Shown piece by piece: positions 45,601-54,155 of a stretch of DNA of 64,000 nucleotides. The translations under genes and the position numbers were made by a program. Position 1 is the stretch's first letter, and each line of letters begins with the position of its first letter. The notes below the pieces were generated by a model. The model did not search any database and was not told where the DNA came from. It saw nothing but the letters and a program-made list of their open reading frames with translations. The DNA comes from an uncultured Thermoanaerobaculia bacterium (lineage in GTDB: Bacteria > Acidobacteriota > Thermoanaerobaculia > Multivoradales > Multivoraceae), in contig CATOTG010000008.1 of the NCBI GenBank assembly GCA_951813015.1, positions 546,742 to 610,741 on the forward strand, written 5' to 3'.

Positions 45601-46834
45601 CGTGGGGCTGCGCGACCGGCGGTGGATCGAGCGCATTGCCGGCCCCGATAGCCGGCTTGGGTTCGCCGAAGCCGAGGTCTGCTCGGAGTATCTCGAACTG
45701 GCGGACATCGAATCCGCAGCCGTGAATCAACGCGACTACCCGAAGGCTGAGCGTGTCAAGAAGCGGATGGATACGGTCGCAGGTCGATCGACTCTGGAGT
45801 TTCTTTCCAGGAAGGCAGTGATTCCCAAGTACGGCTTCCCGGTCGACGTCGTCGAGTTGCACTCGTGGCAGGTCGGGCACGATGACGCCCGCGTCGCCCT
45901 CCAGCGGGATCTGTCGCAGGCGATCGCCGAGTACGCGCCGGGCGGGAAGGTCGTGGCGAACAAGCTCGAGTGGGAGTCCTGCGGGATCAGGAAGGTGTCC
46001 GGCAAGGAATGGCCGGTACGGATGTACCGGTACGACGACTCGCGGAGCTTCGAACAGTGGACCGAGGGAAGTTCCGATGCGCCAGCCCAGGTGCGGAAGA
46101 AGTACCTGATTCCCCGGTTTGGTTTCGTCACACCCATGTTCAGGGACCCGAAGCCTCCCCGGCGACGAGCGCACAGGGTGTACAGCACTCGTCCGTTCTT
46201 CCAGGGTTTCGTCGACGCCGACGCCGATACCGCGCAAACTCGTTGTGGGTTGCGTGTCAGTTCGGCCGCCTCGGGAACTCTGGTCATACTCTGCGAAGGT
46301 CGCGGCGGTCGCGGATTCCTCGTCTGCCGGTCCTGCGGCGCCCACTCCGCGAAACGCACGGCCAAACACGAGGCCCCGTCCGGTCGGGAGTGCAGGGGAA
46401 TGCTCGAACAGTTCTCGCTGGGCCACGAGTTGGTCACGGACGTCGTCCGCATGGAGTTCCCGGACCTGCGTGACCAGTGGTCGGCCTACTCGGTCGCCTA
46501 CGCCGTTCTCCTTGGCGCCGCAGACGCGATCGGAATCCCGCAGAACGACCTGAACGTCACCATCGCCGCCGGGAGCGTGCCTGACGCATCGGCGGTCGTG
46601 CTCTACGACAACGTTCCCGGTGGCGCTGGCCTGGTCACTCAACTGGACGACGACGACGTCCTCATGAGGGTGCTTGCCAATGCCCGCCGGCGGGTAGCCG
46701 GCGGCTGCGGCTGCGATGTCAGTTGCTACGGCTGCCTGCGGAGCTATCGCAACCAGTTCGCTCATCCGCATCTCGACCGCAAGCAGGCGCAGAGGGCTCT
46801 CGACCGGCTTGAGATCTCCGTCCACGGGCGCTGA
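42590..46834 (+). CDS. DEAH-box helicase with C-terminal DUF1998 (MZB) domain
   Basis: The 1,414-residue protein is a superfamily 2 helicase of the YprA/MrfA and DISARM-helicase type. It has motif [12 protein letters not shown] (~110), [16 protein letters not shown] (~258), MATSATLS (~300), several Cys pairs of probable zinc ribbons (CRECG, CRRCG, CDCG, CEACG; ~385-485), and motif [15 protein letters not shown] (~886). The C-terminal DUF1998 zinc cluster is [17 protein letters not shown] (~1380). Such proteins remodel or translocate on DNA. The start lies inside the sigma-fusion gene (17 bp overlap), so the two are co-translated and probably act together with the Zorya operon. Confidence 0.9.
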   Translation: MPSAPEIREWPERIRRRYEAYLKTSFFFRDPALRASFQQALREEGTLLKGPIPERSRDFRRGVSARVLAREWFPGRSIGVEPALIEQPLYMHQEQAIRLLHADDRNAVVATGTASGKTESFLYPILLHLYRQHLSGELDDGGVRALILYPMNALANDQRERLGEICRALAASGSAFRPTFGQYIGQTPYHVRDKWRHGKTREEGRLPGELVFREEMRDSPPHILLTNYSMLEYLLIRPDDSPLFDKGMAARWRFLVLDEAHQYRGAKGMEMAMLIRRLKQRLREGGRGGGRPFRCMATSATLSTGEGEKDRAAVAKFAETLFGEAFGSGDVVFAEREEERGEEASRYHAFLRALEGAFLVHREGRDVVRLNRGDDEGESEKEAKATPLELALCRECGQHYYVGQVLRGILREAVRDPGRSGFGAEFFMPSEEGNRTLCRRCGLVTSRDLTCDCGAGIKVVRCRTHKDHPDQLRQCEACGYRRGGVGDPVQEIVHGSDGPNAVIATALLELLPEKRRKVLAFADSRQEAAFFAWYAEDSYRRLLDRNLIFRAARDAAAGEGLSIEDLASRLRRIGERAGLFEASDTAESHRRSVLTAILGEIVTEERRISLSGVGLVRWTVALPADFSVPPELLAPPWNLTEAEASILVQYCLSAFPARRALRLPSTEGAPVWKDVSKLPQTAYGLGKPGGRLHVAEWGSRASGLVKHFLPRVLGKNGRDAATALEPSTAAAYGIWKALTAVSTGLLVRGKFDGTFRLGSEWLRLHPVGDDPIWRCDTCTTVTPHFVRGVCPRIGCSGGLHPANPGTFADNHYRLLYESRDLPARLRAEEHTAQVAPEQARRLQEEFKKGRIQLLSSSTTFEVGVSLGDLDAVFLRNVPPEPFNYVQRVGRAGRGKRAGLAVTYCRRNPHDLHHYEDPEASMIRGDVDPPRLHLSNDRIVLRHMAAAVLSGFFRRHRKRFTNVAAFIEDWKAPRAAGDFTTWCEENSTSIESMLIRIVPERVADAVGLRDRRWIERIAGPDSRLGFAEAEVCSEYLELADIESAAVNQRDYPKAERVKKRMDTVAGRSTLEFLSRKAVIPKYGFPVDVVELHSWQVGHDDARVALQRDLSQAIAEYAPGGKVVANKLEWESCGIRKVSGKEWPVRMYRYDDSRSFEQWTEGSSDAPAQVRKKYLIPRFGFVTPMFRDPKPPRRRAHRVYSTRPFFQGFVDADADTAQTRCGLRVSSAASGTLVILCEGRGGRGFLVCRSCGAHSAKRTAKHEAPSGRECRGMLEQFSLGHELVTDVVRMEFPDLRDQWSAYSVAYAVLLGAADAIGIPQNDLNVTIAAGSVPDASAVVLYDNVPGGAGLVTQLDDDDVLMRVLANARRRVAGGCGCDVSCYGCLRSYRNQFAHPHLDRKQAQRALDRLEISVHGR

Positions 46835-46849
46835 TAACCTGCCGCGGGC

Positions 46850-47797
46850 ATGACGACGGCGCCTCCGCAACACGACGGCCTCCCGGCGGTCTCCCTCGCT
46901 GCGGTGCCGGGGCGCCGGCGGCTCACGCTCGACCTGGCGGCGGAGATCGAACGCCGTGGTTTCAGCGGCATCTACTGTCCCAGCATGGGCGACGGTCTGG
47001 CGCTTTGCGAGGCGATCGCGTTGCGCACGGAGCGCATCCATTTCGGCACCTCGATCGTGAACATCTACACCCGGCACGTGACCGAGTTCGCGCACACGGC
47101 GGCCTTCATTCACGAGGTGTCTCGGGGCCGCTTCCGGTTCGGCGTCGGCGTCGGCCATGCGCCGGCGCACGTTCGGTTGGGCGTCACCGTCGGCAAGCCG
47201 CTGTCCGATATCCGCTCCTTCGTCGAGGAACTGAAGGCGGCGCCTGGCGCCGGCGAACTGCCGCCGATTGTCCTTGCCACGCTGCGCGACCGGATGATCG
47301 CCACCGCCGCGGAGATCGGCGACGGCATGGTGTTCGCGAATGGCGCCCGCTCCCACATGGCGCATTCCCTGGCGGCAACGGGGGGAAGGGCCGCCGATCC
47401 CGACTTCTTCGTGGGCAACATGATCCCGACGGTCATCTCCGACGATCGTGATCTGGCGGCGGCCCGCAACCGCAAGACCCTGAGCCGCTACGTGCTGCTG
47501 CCGAACTACCGCAACTACTGGAAGGCGGCCGGCTACGTCGAGGAGATGGAGGCGGTGGAGCAGGCCGTCGAACAGGGCGAGATGGACCGCATTCCGGGGT
47601 TGCTGTCGGATCGCTGGCTGGCCGATTGCACGCTGTTCGGCGCCGCGGCGGAGGTGCGCGAGGGGGTCGAGCGCTGGTTCGACGCCGGTATCGGCACGCC
47701 GATCCTGGTGCCGTCGTCGGCGGCCGGCAACCAGATCAAGGCGTTCGAGGAGCTGTTCGCCGCCTTTGCGCAGGCGCCGGGGAGTCGGTCCGGATGA
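46850..47797 (+). CDS. LLM-class flavin/F420-dependent oxidoreductase
   Basis: The 315-residue protein is a luciferase-like TIM-barrel enzyme: GFSGIYCPSMGDGLALCEAI, RIHFGTSIVNIYTRHVTEFA and GRFRFGVGVGHAPAHV. It is similar to mycobacterial-type F420-dependent LLM proteins; whether it uses F420 or FMN is not decidable here, but the genome makes F420. It starts 15 bp after the defence helicase yet is probably not part of that system. Its 3' end is the first unit of a ~74-bp tandem repeat. Confidence 0.82.
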   Translation: MTTAPPQHDGLPAVSLAAVPGRRRLTLDLAAEIERRGFSGIYCPSMGDGLALCEAIALRTERIHFGTSIVNIYTRHVTEFAHTAAFIHEVSRGRFRFGVGVGHAPAHVRLGVTVGKPLSDIRSFVEELKAAPGAGELPPIVLATLRDRMIATAAEIGDGMVFANGARSHMAHSLAATGGRAADPDFFVGNMIPTVISDDRDLAAARNRKTLSRYVLLPNYRNYWKAAGYVEEMEAVEQAVEQGEMDRIPGLLSDRWLADCTLFGAAAEVREGVERWFDAGIGTPILVPSSAAGNQIKAFEELFAAFAQAPGSRSG

Positions 47798-48014
47798 CCA
47801 CGCCAACGGGTCGCAGCTTGCCCCCCGCGACATCGGGCGCTTGCAGGCGCCGGCGTGTCGGTCCGGATGACCACGCCACCGGGTCGCAGCTTGCCGCCCC
47901 GCGACATCGGGCGCTTGCAGGCGCCGGGGAGTCGGTCGGGATGACCACGCCACCGGGTCGCAGCCTGCCGCCCCGCGACATCGGGCGCTTGCAGGCGCCG
48001 AGGAGTCTGCCTGG
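47794..48014. repeat. 73-74-bp tandem repeat, three units, duplicating a stop/start junction
   Basis: GGATGACCACGCCA..GGGTCGCAGC..GCCGC recurs with ATGs at 47794, 47867, 47941 and finally 48015. Each unit ends GGCGCTTGCAGGCGCC, close to the end of the LLM gene (GCGCAGGCGCCGGGGAGTCG). The last ATG is the real ridA-like start; the earlier ones head frames that are not gene-like. Confidence 0.93.
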
Positions 48015-48482
48015 ATGACCACGACGATCAGCGAGCGCCTTGAAGCGCTCGGCCTGGAACTCCCCGAACCCGCGGCGCCCGCCGCGAACTACGTGCCCTT
48101 CGTGCGCACGGGGTCGCTCGTCTTCGTTTCCGGTCAGGTGCCGGTGAAGGACGGGCGGTTGGCGTACCGGGGCAAGGTGGGTGTCGACTACTCGCTGGAG
48201 GAGGCGCAGGAGGCCGCCCGTCTGGTCGCGGTGAACATCGTGGCCGTGGTCGCGGCAGCCTGCGGCGGCGACCTGGAGCGGGTGGCGCGCTGCGTCAAGC
48301 TGGGCGGTTTCGTCAACTGCAGCGACGACTTCGACAACCACCCGGCGGTGATCAACGGCGCCTCGGACCTCATGGTGGAGGTCTTCGGCGACAAGGGGAG
48401 GCACGCCCGCTTCGCCGTGGGCGCCAACCAGCTGCCGTTCAACGTGCCGGTAGAGATCGACGCCGTCTTCGAGGTCCGCTAG
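48015..48482 (+). CDS. RidA (YjgF/YER057c) family protein
   Basis: The 155-residue protein has the Rid fold: FVRTGSLVFVSGQVPVKDG, EAQEAARLVAVNIVAVVAA, VKLGGFVNCSDDFDNHPAV and RFAVGANQLPFNVPVEIDAV. RidA proteins remove reactive enamine/imine intermediates, and the Arg before FAVG is a candidate for the substrate-carboxylate-binding Arg. This is the longer subgroup (about 150 residues rather than ~128), for which other roles are possible. The start ATG is the last of four near-identical repeat-borne ATGACCAC sites. Confidence 0.88.
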   Translation: MTTTISERLEALGLELPEPAAPAANYVPFVRTGSLVFVSGQVPVKDGRLAYRGKVGVDYSLEEAQEAARLVAVNIVAVVAAACGGDLERVARCVKLGGFVNCSDDFDNHPAVINGASDLMVEVFGDKGRHARFAVGANQLPFNVPVEIDAVFEVR

Positions 48483-48799
48483 CGCGGGCGGGGAGGCCGC
48501 AGGCCGGCGCGCCGGGCTCAGGGCGTTGGGCGCGCCACTTCGCGGCGACGCCGTGATGCGGACCATAGGGCAGGAGCGCTGGCTTCGTTGTCGCTGCGCG
48601 GTTGTGCTGGGAACCCGGGCAGCCTTCGCGCAGGCCGTCTGCGACCCGACGCCCTACGGCACGGTACCCGCCCCGACAGGGCGGCGAACGGTTGCGGGTC
48701 CCGCCAACAGGCTGAGGAGCCCTGGTCCGGAAGCCGGGGAGCATCTGGCGCCGGCGTCCGGGCGTCCCGCCGGTCCCCACTGGTACGATCCGACTCGTC
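48483..48799. other. intergenic region without recognised gene
   Basis: The 317 bp between the ridA-like gene and mgtE contain no ORF with protein-like composition on either strand. Expected content is the mgtE promoter and possibly a Mg-responsive leader, but I could not identify an M-box fold or a terminator. Confidence 0.5.
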
Positions 48800-50170
48800 A
48801 TGTCCACCCAGCGAGTCGAGATTCTGGGCGACACGATGCGCCGGCTGGCGCGCCGCGGCGCCCGCCGCAACCTTTCGCGCGTGCTCAGCAAGGTGCGGCC
48901 CGGAGACGTTGCCGCCGCGCTGCGGAAACTGGTGCCCACGGAGCAGTTGTTTGTCGTCCGGCTGGCGCTCGAGGACTACCCGGACTCGGCCGGCGAGGTG
49001 TTGCTGGAGCTGGAGCCCGGCGAACGGCGGCCGCTGCTCGAGGCGCTCTCGCCGTCCGAGATCGCGGGTTTGCTGGCTCCCCTGGCGGTCGACGACAGTG
49101 TCGAGATCGTCGACGGTCTCGAGGACGAGCTGCGCGACTCCGTGCTGGCTCTGCTCGACCGGCCCGACCGCGATGAACTGCAGACCCAGTTCGCCTACGA
49201 GGAGGACACGGCCGGGCGGATCATGAACACGGAGTTCTTCTCCCTGCCGGAGGACACGCCGGTCGGCGAGGCGATCGCCAAGATCCGCGAACACGGCGAG
49301 GTCGAGATGATCTTCTACCTCTACGTCGTCGATCCGGAGGGGTGCCTGGTCGGTGTCCTGTCCCTGCGGCAACTCCTGCTCTCGGTGCCCACCCGCAGCC
49401 TGAGCGAGATCATGAACCGTGGTCTGGTCACCGCGAACACCGATACGGACCAGGAAGATGTGGCGCAGCTCGCTTCGCGTTACGACTTCCTGGCGATTCC
49501 CGTGGTGGACGAGGACCGTCGCCTGCTGGGGCTGGTGACCGTGGACGACGTGATCGACATCGTGCAGGAGGAGGCGGAAGAGGACTTCTACAAGATGGTC
49601 GGGACCTCGGACGACGAGTTGTTGTACCGGGAACGGTCGTGGCGCGTAGCCGGCATCCGGCTGCCCTGGCTGCTGGTCAACCTGATCGGTCTGACCCTGA
49701 CCGGCGTCCTGATGAAGCAGTTCCAGATGAGACTGGACGCGGTCTTCCTGCTCGCCTTCGCGCCGGTGGTCATGGGCATGGGAGGCAACATCGGCAGTCA
49801 GACGATGACGCTGACCGTGCGCGGTCTGGCCACCGGCAGGATCGGCGAGGGCGGCGGCCGGATGCGGCGCTTCCTGATGCAGCAGATCCGGATCGGTCTC
49901 GTCGTGGGCCTGGTCTGCTCGACAGTTGCGGCGGCGGTGTCGGCGTTCCTGGAACAGAACCCCGCCTACAGCGCGGTGGTTGCGAGTTCGCTCTTTCTCG
50001 CCATCATGCTCGCGTCGCTGATCGGCTCCCTGCTGCCGATGGCCTTCGAGCGCATGGGCATCGACCCGGCGGTGGCCAGCGGCCCCATGGTCACGACCTT
50101 CAGCGACATCACGGGCATCCTGGTGTACTTCGGCCTGGCCGCCCTGATGATCGACAGGCTGGTCCGCTGA
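48800..50170 (+). CDS. mgtE: magnesium transporter MgtE
   Basis: The 456-residue protein has the full MgtE layout: a helical N-domain of superhelical repeats (~20-130, ALRKLVPTEQLFVVRLAL), two CBS domains (~135-260, including YEEDTAGRIMNTEF and DFLAIPVVDEDRRLLGLVTV) and a five-helix channel (~290-455). The pore motifs are VMGMGGNIGSQTMT and GIDPAVASGPMVTTFSDITG. Mg2+ bound to the cytosolic domains closes the channel. Confidence 0.95.
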   Translation: MSTQRVEILGDTMRRLARRGARRNLSRVLSKVRPGDVAAALRKLVPTEQLFVVRLALEDYPDSAGEVLLELEPGERRPLLEALSPSEIAGLLAPLAVDDSVEIVDGLEDELRDSVLALLDRPDRDELQTQFAYEEDTAGRIMNTEFFSLPEDTPVGEAIAKIREHGEVEMIFYLYVVDPEGCLVGVLSLRQLLLSVPTRSLSEIMNRGLVTANTDTDQEDVAQLASRYDFLAIPVVDEDRRLLGLVTVDDVIDIVQEEAEEDFYKMVGTSDDELLYRERSWRVAGIRLPWLLVNLIGLTLTGVLMKQFQMRLDAVFLLAFAPVVMGMGGNIGSQTMTLTVRGLATGRIGEGGGRMRRFLMQQIRIGLVVGLVCSTVAAAVSAFLEQNPAYSAVVASSLFLAIMLASLIGSLLPMAFERMGIDPAVASGPMVTTFSDITGILVYFGLAALMIDRLVR

Positions 50171-50185
50171 CCGGCCGATGGAACG

Positions 50186-50950
50186 ATGAAGCGGCGAAGC
50201 GGCGAGGCACTGCTGCTTCAGACCATCGATCTGCACGAGCGGGATCGGATCGTTGTCTTTCTGAGCCGCGACTGGGGGTTGAAGCGGGGTGCTGCGCGCA
50301 GCGCCCGGGCCCGCTTCAGCCGTTTCGGCGGCGAGCTGCAGCAGCTCGCCAAGGTGCACCTGTCATGGTTCGAGAAGGACGGCCGTGACTTGGTGCGGCT
50401 CGGCGACGCGGAGATGATCAGGAGTCCCGGAGCCCTGCATGCCGACCTCGAGGGGATTCTCGTCTCTTCGTATCTCGCCGAGCACATGCAGGTCTTCGCC
50501 CAGGAGGACGAGCCCGAGAACCACCTCTACCGGCTCCTGGATACGACCGTGCAGGCGCTGCTCGCCGGCTGCGACCGCTCCCTGGCGGCTCGCTACCTGG
50601 AATGCTGGACCCTGCGGCTCTCCGGCGTGTTCCCGGCGCCCCGGCAGTGCCCGTCCTGCGGCAACGCGCTCGGAGACGAGGCGATGCTGGCGGTCGAAGG
50701 GCAAGGCCTGCTGTGTCCTTCGTGCGGCGCGGGGGCCGGCGCGAACCGGCGGATCGGCGAGCCGGCTCTCGCCTTCCTGCGCCGCATCGGCGGCGCCGGT
50801 CTGGCCCGGCTGCAGGAGAACGGAGGCGTCGACAAGTCGACGCTCAAGTCGGTCGAGGCGATTGCGCGCGAGGTCCGGCGGGCCTTCCTGGGCAAGGAAC
50901 TCAAGAGCTACGGCGTGATGCAGCGGACGCTGCGGGATGTCGCGCCGTGA
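50186..50950 (+). CDS. recO: DNA repair protein RecO
   Basis: The 254-residue protein has an N-terminal OB-fold (EALLLQTIDLHERDRIVVFL), a GARSARARFSRFGGEL-like loop typical of RecO, and a zinc-binding pair CPSCG...CPSCG in the helical domain. It assists RecF/RecR in loading RecA on SSB-coated single-stranded DNA. It lies 15 bp after mgtE. Its stop region is the first unit of a 77-bp direct repeat. Confidence 0.92.
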   Translation: MKRRSGEALLLQTIDLHERDRIVVFLSRDWGLKRGAARSARARFSRFGGELQQLAKVHLSWFEKDGRDLVRLGDAEMIRSPGALHADLEGILVSSYLAEHMQVFAQEDEPENHLYRLLDTTVQALLAGCDRSLAARYLECWTLRLSGVFPAPRQCPSCGNALGDEAMLAVEGQGLLCPSCGAGAGANRRIGEPALAFLRRIGGAGLARLQENGGVDKSTLKSVEAIAREVRRAFLGKELKSYGVMQRTLRDVAP

Positions 50951-51103
50951 CGGTGCCGGCAGGGAACGCGGCGTTGGCGCGACGCGGCTGGAAGATGCCG
51001 CTGTTGGCGGGTCGGCGGGCGCCGTGACGGGGCAGGCAGGGAACCCGGCGTTGGCGCGACACGGCTGGAAGATGCCGCTGTTGGCGAGTCGGCGGGCGCC
51101 GTG
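50947..51103. repeat. 77-bp tandem repeat at the recO-mutL junction
   Basis: GTGACGG..CCGGCAGGGAACGCGGCGTTGG and TGGAAGATGCCGCTGTTGGC recur with GTGA at 50947, 51024 and 51101. Each junction reads GCGCCGTGACGG, so the recO stop (TGA 50948-50950) and the mutL start (GTG 51101) are equivalent positions in different copies. Confidence 0.93.
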
Positions 51104-53020
51104 ACGGGGCCGGAACCCAATGCGCCGCCGGCGCGCCGCCCGTTGCAGCGGCTGCCCGACACGCTGATCTCCAAGATCGCGGCGGGCGAGGTGATCGAGC
51201 GACCGTCGTCCGTCGTCAAGGAACTCGTCGAGAATGCGCTCGACGCCGGCGCCTCGCGGCTCGAGGTCGACCTGACGAACGGCGGCAAGGACCTGATCGT
51301 GGTCACGGACGACGGCAGCGGCATCGCGGCCGAAGAAGCGATCCTGGCGGTCGAGCGCCACGCGACGAGCAAGATCGGCTCTTTCGAGGACCTGCTCGAG
51401 GTCGCGACCCTGGGATTCCGGGGCGAGGCGTTGTCTTCGATTGCCGCCGTCTCGAAGTGCGAACTGCTCACGGCGCAAAGCCCCGGCGAGGGCCACAGGC
51501 TCCTGGTCGAGGGCGGGAAGGCAGCGGTCGATGAGCCGGTGAGCCGGCCGCGCGGGACGACGGTGAGGGTGGAGTCGCTGTTCTACAACGTGCCGGCGCG
51601 CAAGCAGTTCCTCAAGCGCACGGCAACCGAACTGCGGCATGCGACGACGGTGGTCCAGGGATACGCCCTGGCGCGTCCGGACGTGACCTTCGTTCTGCGC
51701 CACGCTCCCGACGGGGCGTCTCCCCCGCGAGAGCTTCTGCGCGCCCAGGCGACCGGAATCGACTCGGCCGGCCGGCTGGAACGGATTGCCCAGCTGTTCG
51801 GGCCCGATCTGGCGAGTCACCTGATTCCGCTGCCCGAGGCCAGGAGGCGGCAGGGCGTCGACGGTTTCGTCGGCGACCGCGAGACTTCCAGGGGCAGGCG
51901 GCAGTTCGTTTTCGTCAATGGTCGCCTGTTGCGCGACCGGGCCGTGCTCGCCATCTACTACAAGGCGGTTCGGGACTTGATGAAGGGCGACCCGGCGCCA
52001 GCCCTGTTTCTGTTCCTCGACGTGCCCCCGGAATCGGTCGACGTGAACGTTCACCCGCAGAAGGCGGAGGTCCGCTTTCGCGACGCGGCGATTCTCGGGC
52101 GGGTCGGCAGCGCGCTCCGCAGAGGGCTGGAGGCGGCAAAGGGTGAGGAGCCGGCGCCCCTGCGGGAACCTGGCGGACCGATGGCGCCCCCGGCCTGGAC
52201 CGGCGCCGGGCAGGTCCGTGAGACCCGACGCGCGGCGCCTTGGCTCGGCGCCGGCGCGGCGGGCGAGGCCCGTCGGGAGGAAGGCGCCGCAGCGCCCGAG
52301 GTTCCGAGCTGGGCGGCGGAACTTGCCGCGCGCTACGGCGGTAGCCGGCCGGGGCCGGCAGGCAAGCTGGCTGAGGTCGCCTACCGGCCGCAGCCTTCCT
52401 CCCCGGTCCCCCTGTCGGGGAAGGGCCGGGAGTCGCTCCGGCTGATCGGTCAGTACAAGGGAACGATGATCCTGATCGAGGGACCTGAGTCGTTGCTTGT
52501 CGTGGACCAGCACGTGGCCCACGAGCGCATTCTGTACGAGCGGTTCCGCTTCAGTCTTGCCGAGCAGGAGTCCAGGAGTCAGACGCTGCTCGTGCCCCGC
52601 GTGCTGGAGCTCTCCGCAGCGGAGAACGCGGCGCTGGCCGAGTGTTCCGCGGGCCTCGCGCGGTGCGGCTACTCGGTCAGCAGCCTCTCCGGCGGCAGCG
52701 CCGCGATCACCGCGATCCCCGCGGTGCTGCCGGACGCCGAGGCGGAGAGCCTGGTGCTCCGACTCGCGACTCGTGTCGCCGGCGGCGACGAGCTGCCGAG
52801 CGAGGAGGAGGCGCTGGCCGAGTACCTCCTGACCCAGCTGGCGGCCAGCCGCGCCTGCCGGGCCGCGGTCAAGATGCACCAGGCGCTGTCGGCGGAGAAG
52901 ATGGAGAGCCTGATCGGGGAGCTCTTTGCCTGCGAACACCCGTACACCTGCCCGCACGGAAGACCGGTCGTGCTGGAGTTGACCGACCGGGATCTCGAAC
53001 GGCGGTTCAAGCGCCGGTAG
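51101..53020 (+). CDS. mutL: DNA mismatch repair protein MutL
   Basis: The 639-residue protein has GHKL ATPase motifs ENALDAGAS, DDGSGI and GFRGEAL in the N-terminal half. The C-terminal dimerisation domain carries endonuclease motifs DQHVAHERILYERF (DQHA(x)2E(x)4E type), ACRAAVK and CPHGRP, so this is the nicking form of MutL found in organisms without MutH. A Pro/Ala-rich linker (~350-430) joins them. No mutS is present in the window. GTG 51101 is the last of three repeat-borne GTGACGG sites. Confidence 0.95.
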   Translation: MTGPEPNAPPARRPLQRLPDTLISKIAAGEVIERPSSVVKELVENALDAGASRLEVDLTNGGKDLIVVTDDGSGIAAEEAILAVERHATSKIGSFEDLLEVATLGFRGEALSSIAAVSKCELLTAQSPGEGHRLLVEGGKAAVDEPVSRPRGTTVRVESLFYNVPARKQFLKRTATELRHATTVVQGYALARPDVTFVLRHAPDGASPPRELLRAQATGIDSAGRLERIAQLFGPDLASHLIPLPEARRRQGVDGFVGDRETSRGRRQFVFVNGRLLRDRAVLAIYYKAVRDLMKGDPAPALFLFLDVPPESVDVNVHPQKAEVRFRDAAILGRVGSALRRGLEAAKGEEPAPLREPGGPMAPPAWTGAGQVRETRRAAPWLGAGAAGEARREEGAAAPEVPSWAAELAARYGGSRPGPAGKLAEVAYRPQPSSPVPLSGKGRESLRLIGQYKGTMILIEGPESLLVVDQHVAHERILYERFRFSLAEQESRSQTLLVPRVLELSAAENAALAECSAGLARCGYSVSSLSGGSAAITAIPAVLPDAEAESLVLRLATRVAGGDELPSEEEALAEYLLTQLAASRACRAAVKMHQALSAEKMESLIGELFACEHPYTCPHGRPVVLELTDRDLERRFKRR

Positions 53021-53249
53021 TGTCCGCGGGTTCGCGGTCCGGGACGGCGTCCGCTGGCAGGCGCCCCCGACAGTTGGCCGCTGTGGACCCAGTCCATCTC
53101 CAGTCCGCAGGAGCTGATGCTGACGCTTGGCCTGTGGGGAGACGCGGTCGAGGTCGTGAACCGGCACTTCCCGGTGGCGAACCCCCGAAACAGCCCTGAG
53201 GGGAGGCTCCCCGTGCAGTCCCCGGGGCAAGGTTCGCGGGCGGACGGCA

Positions 53250-54146
53250 TCAGCCGAAGATCGCCCGCAGGATCATCACGGAGAGGGACGCGTTCTCACT
53301 CGAGCGGACGAACTGCCCGCCGCCCGCGACGGCGACCTGCTGCAGAAAGGACGCCGTGCCCGGATAGCTGCGACGAGCGGCGAAGGGAGGATCGACGAAC
53401 ACGGTCGATACGGTGTGCAGGGCGCCGGAGCGGGTGGCGAAGCTCCGGGCATCCGCGATCGCCTGGTCCCGCAGATGGGCGTGGGCCGGGTTGTCCGTGA
53501 TCAGGACGATCGACCGGCGCTCGCTGCCCGATCGCCAACCAGAGGCGGCGGCCGCGCGCAGCGCCTCCGCGAAGTCCTCGTCCGCTGTCGTGTTGCATCT
53601 TGCCGACCCGGCGCGCATCGACCGCGCGAAGGTCGTCAGCCGGGGCACGGATCCGCGGTCGACCGGTTGCAGTGGGGCGAGGCGCAGCGCGGGCGCGCCG
53701 CCGCACCCGTCCTTGAAGTCGATGATGCCGATGGCGGCGTCCTCGGTCAGGTCGAGCAGAAGCTCCGCCAGCCCGGCGATCTCCTCGCGCAGGCTGACAA
53801 TCTCGGCGGTCATGCTGCCGGTCGTGTCGAGGGCGATGACGAGGTCGATGGGCGGCAGCACCTGCACGGTCGATCCGTCTTCCTGGCGGGCCGGTTGGAG
53901 TGCGGGTCTCGCGGAGTCGAGTGCCCGTCTTGCGGAATCGCGTTCCTCTCTTGCGGAGTCGCGTTCCGCCTCGGCCCTGGCGGCTCGAGCGCGCAGGGCG
54001 TCGACCTCGTCGGACCGGGCGTCGCCGGTGTTGGGGAAGTAGGGCAGAAGCACGAACGCGACGATAATGAACGCGCCCAGGGCCGAGGCGAAGAGATCGA
54101 TGGCCGAGACGCTGAAGATGCTGGATTCCCGGCGAATCCGTTTCAC
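53250..54146 (-). CDS. membrane-anchored VWA protein with ExbD/MotB-like helix
   Basis: The 298-residue protein opens with a membrane helix containing an Asp at its start (SAIDLFASALGAFIIVAFVL, ~12-34), resembling the helix of ExbD/MotB/ZorB-type stator subunits. A heptad-rich linker (DALRARAARAEAERDS...) and a von Willebrand A domain follow, with MIDAS-like DLVIALDTTGSM (~100-112), a later RSIVLITDN and a C-terminal GGGQFVRSS. The VWA domain would face the periplasm if topology follows ExbD. It is the last gene of the kinase/FHA/ExbB cluster, 9 bp after the coiled-coil FHA gene. Confidence 0.8.
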   Translation of the reverse strand: MKRIRRESSIFSVSAIDLFASALGAFIIVAFVLLPYFPNTGDARSDEVDALRARAARAEAERDSAREERDSARRALDSARPALQPARQEDGSTVQVLPPIDLVIALDTTGSMTAEIVSLREEIAGLAELLLDLTEDAAIGIIDFKDGCGGAPALRLAPLQPVDRGSVPRLTTFARSMRAGSARCNTTADEDFAEALRAAAASGWRSGSERRSIVLITDNPAHAHLRDQAIADARSFATRSGALHTVSTVFVDPPFAARRSYPGTASFLQQVAVAGGGQFVRSSENASLSVMILRAIFG

Positions 54147-54155
54147 GGCGGCGCC

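Noticed and set aside
46850-47797. LLM oxidoreductase as a member of the defence operon
   Set aside because: It is only 15 bp downstream of the helicase, but resembles ordinary F420/FMN metabolism and shares no module with the island; proximity is more likely chance at the island edge.
45389-48022. 877-aa minus-strand ORF
   Set aside because: Shadow of the helicase and LLM genes; its N-terminal repetition comes from the DNA repeat at 47794-48014.
50363-53230. 955-aa minus-strand ORF
   Set aside because: Antisense of recO and mutL, both with clear motifs.
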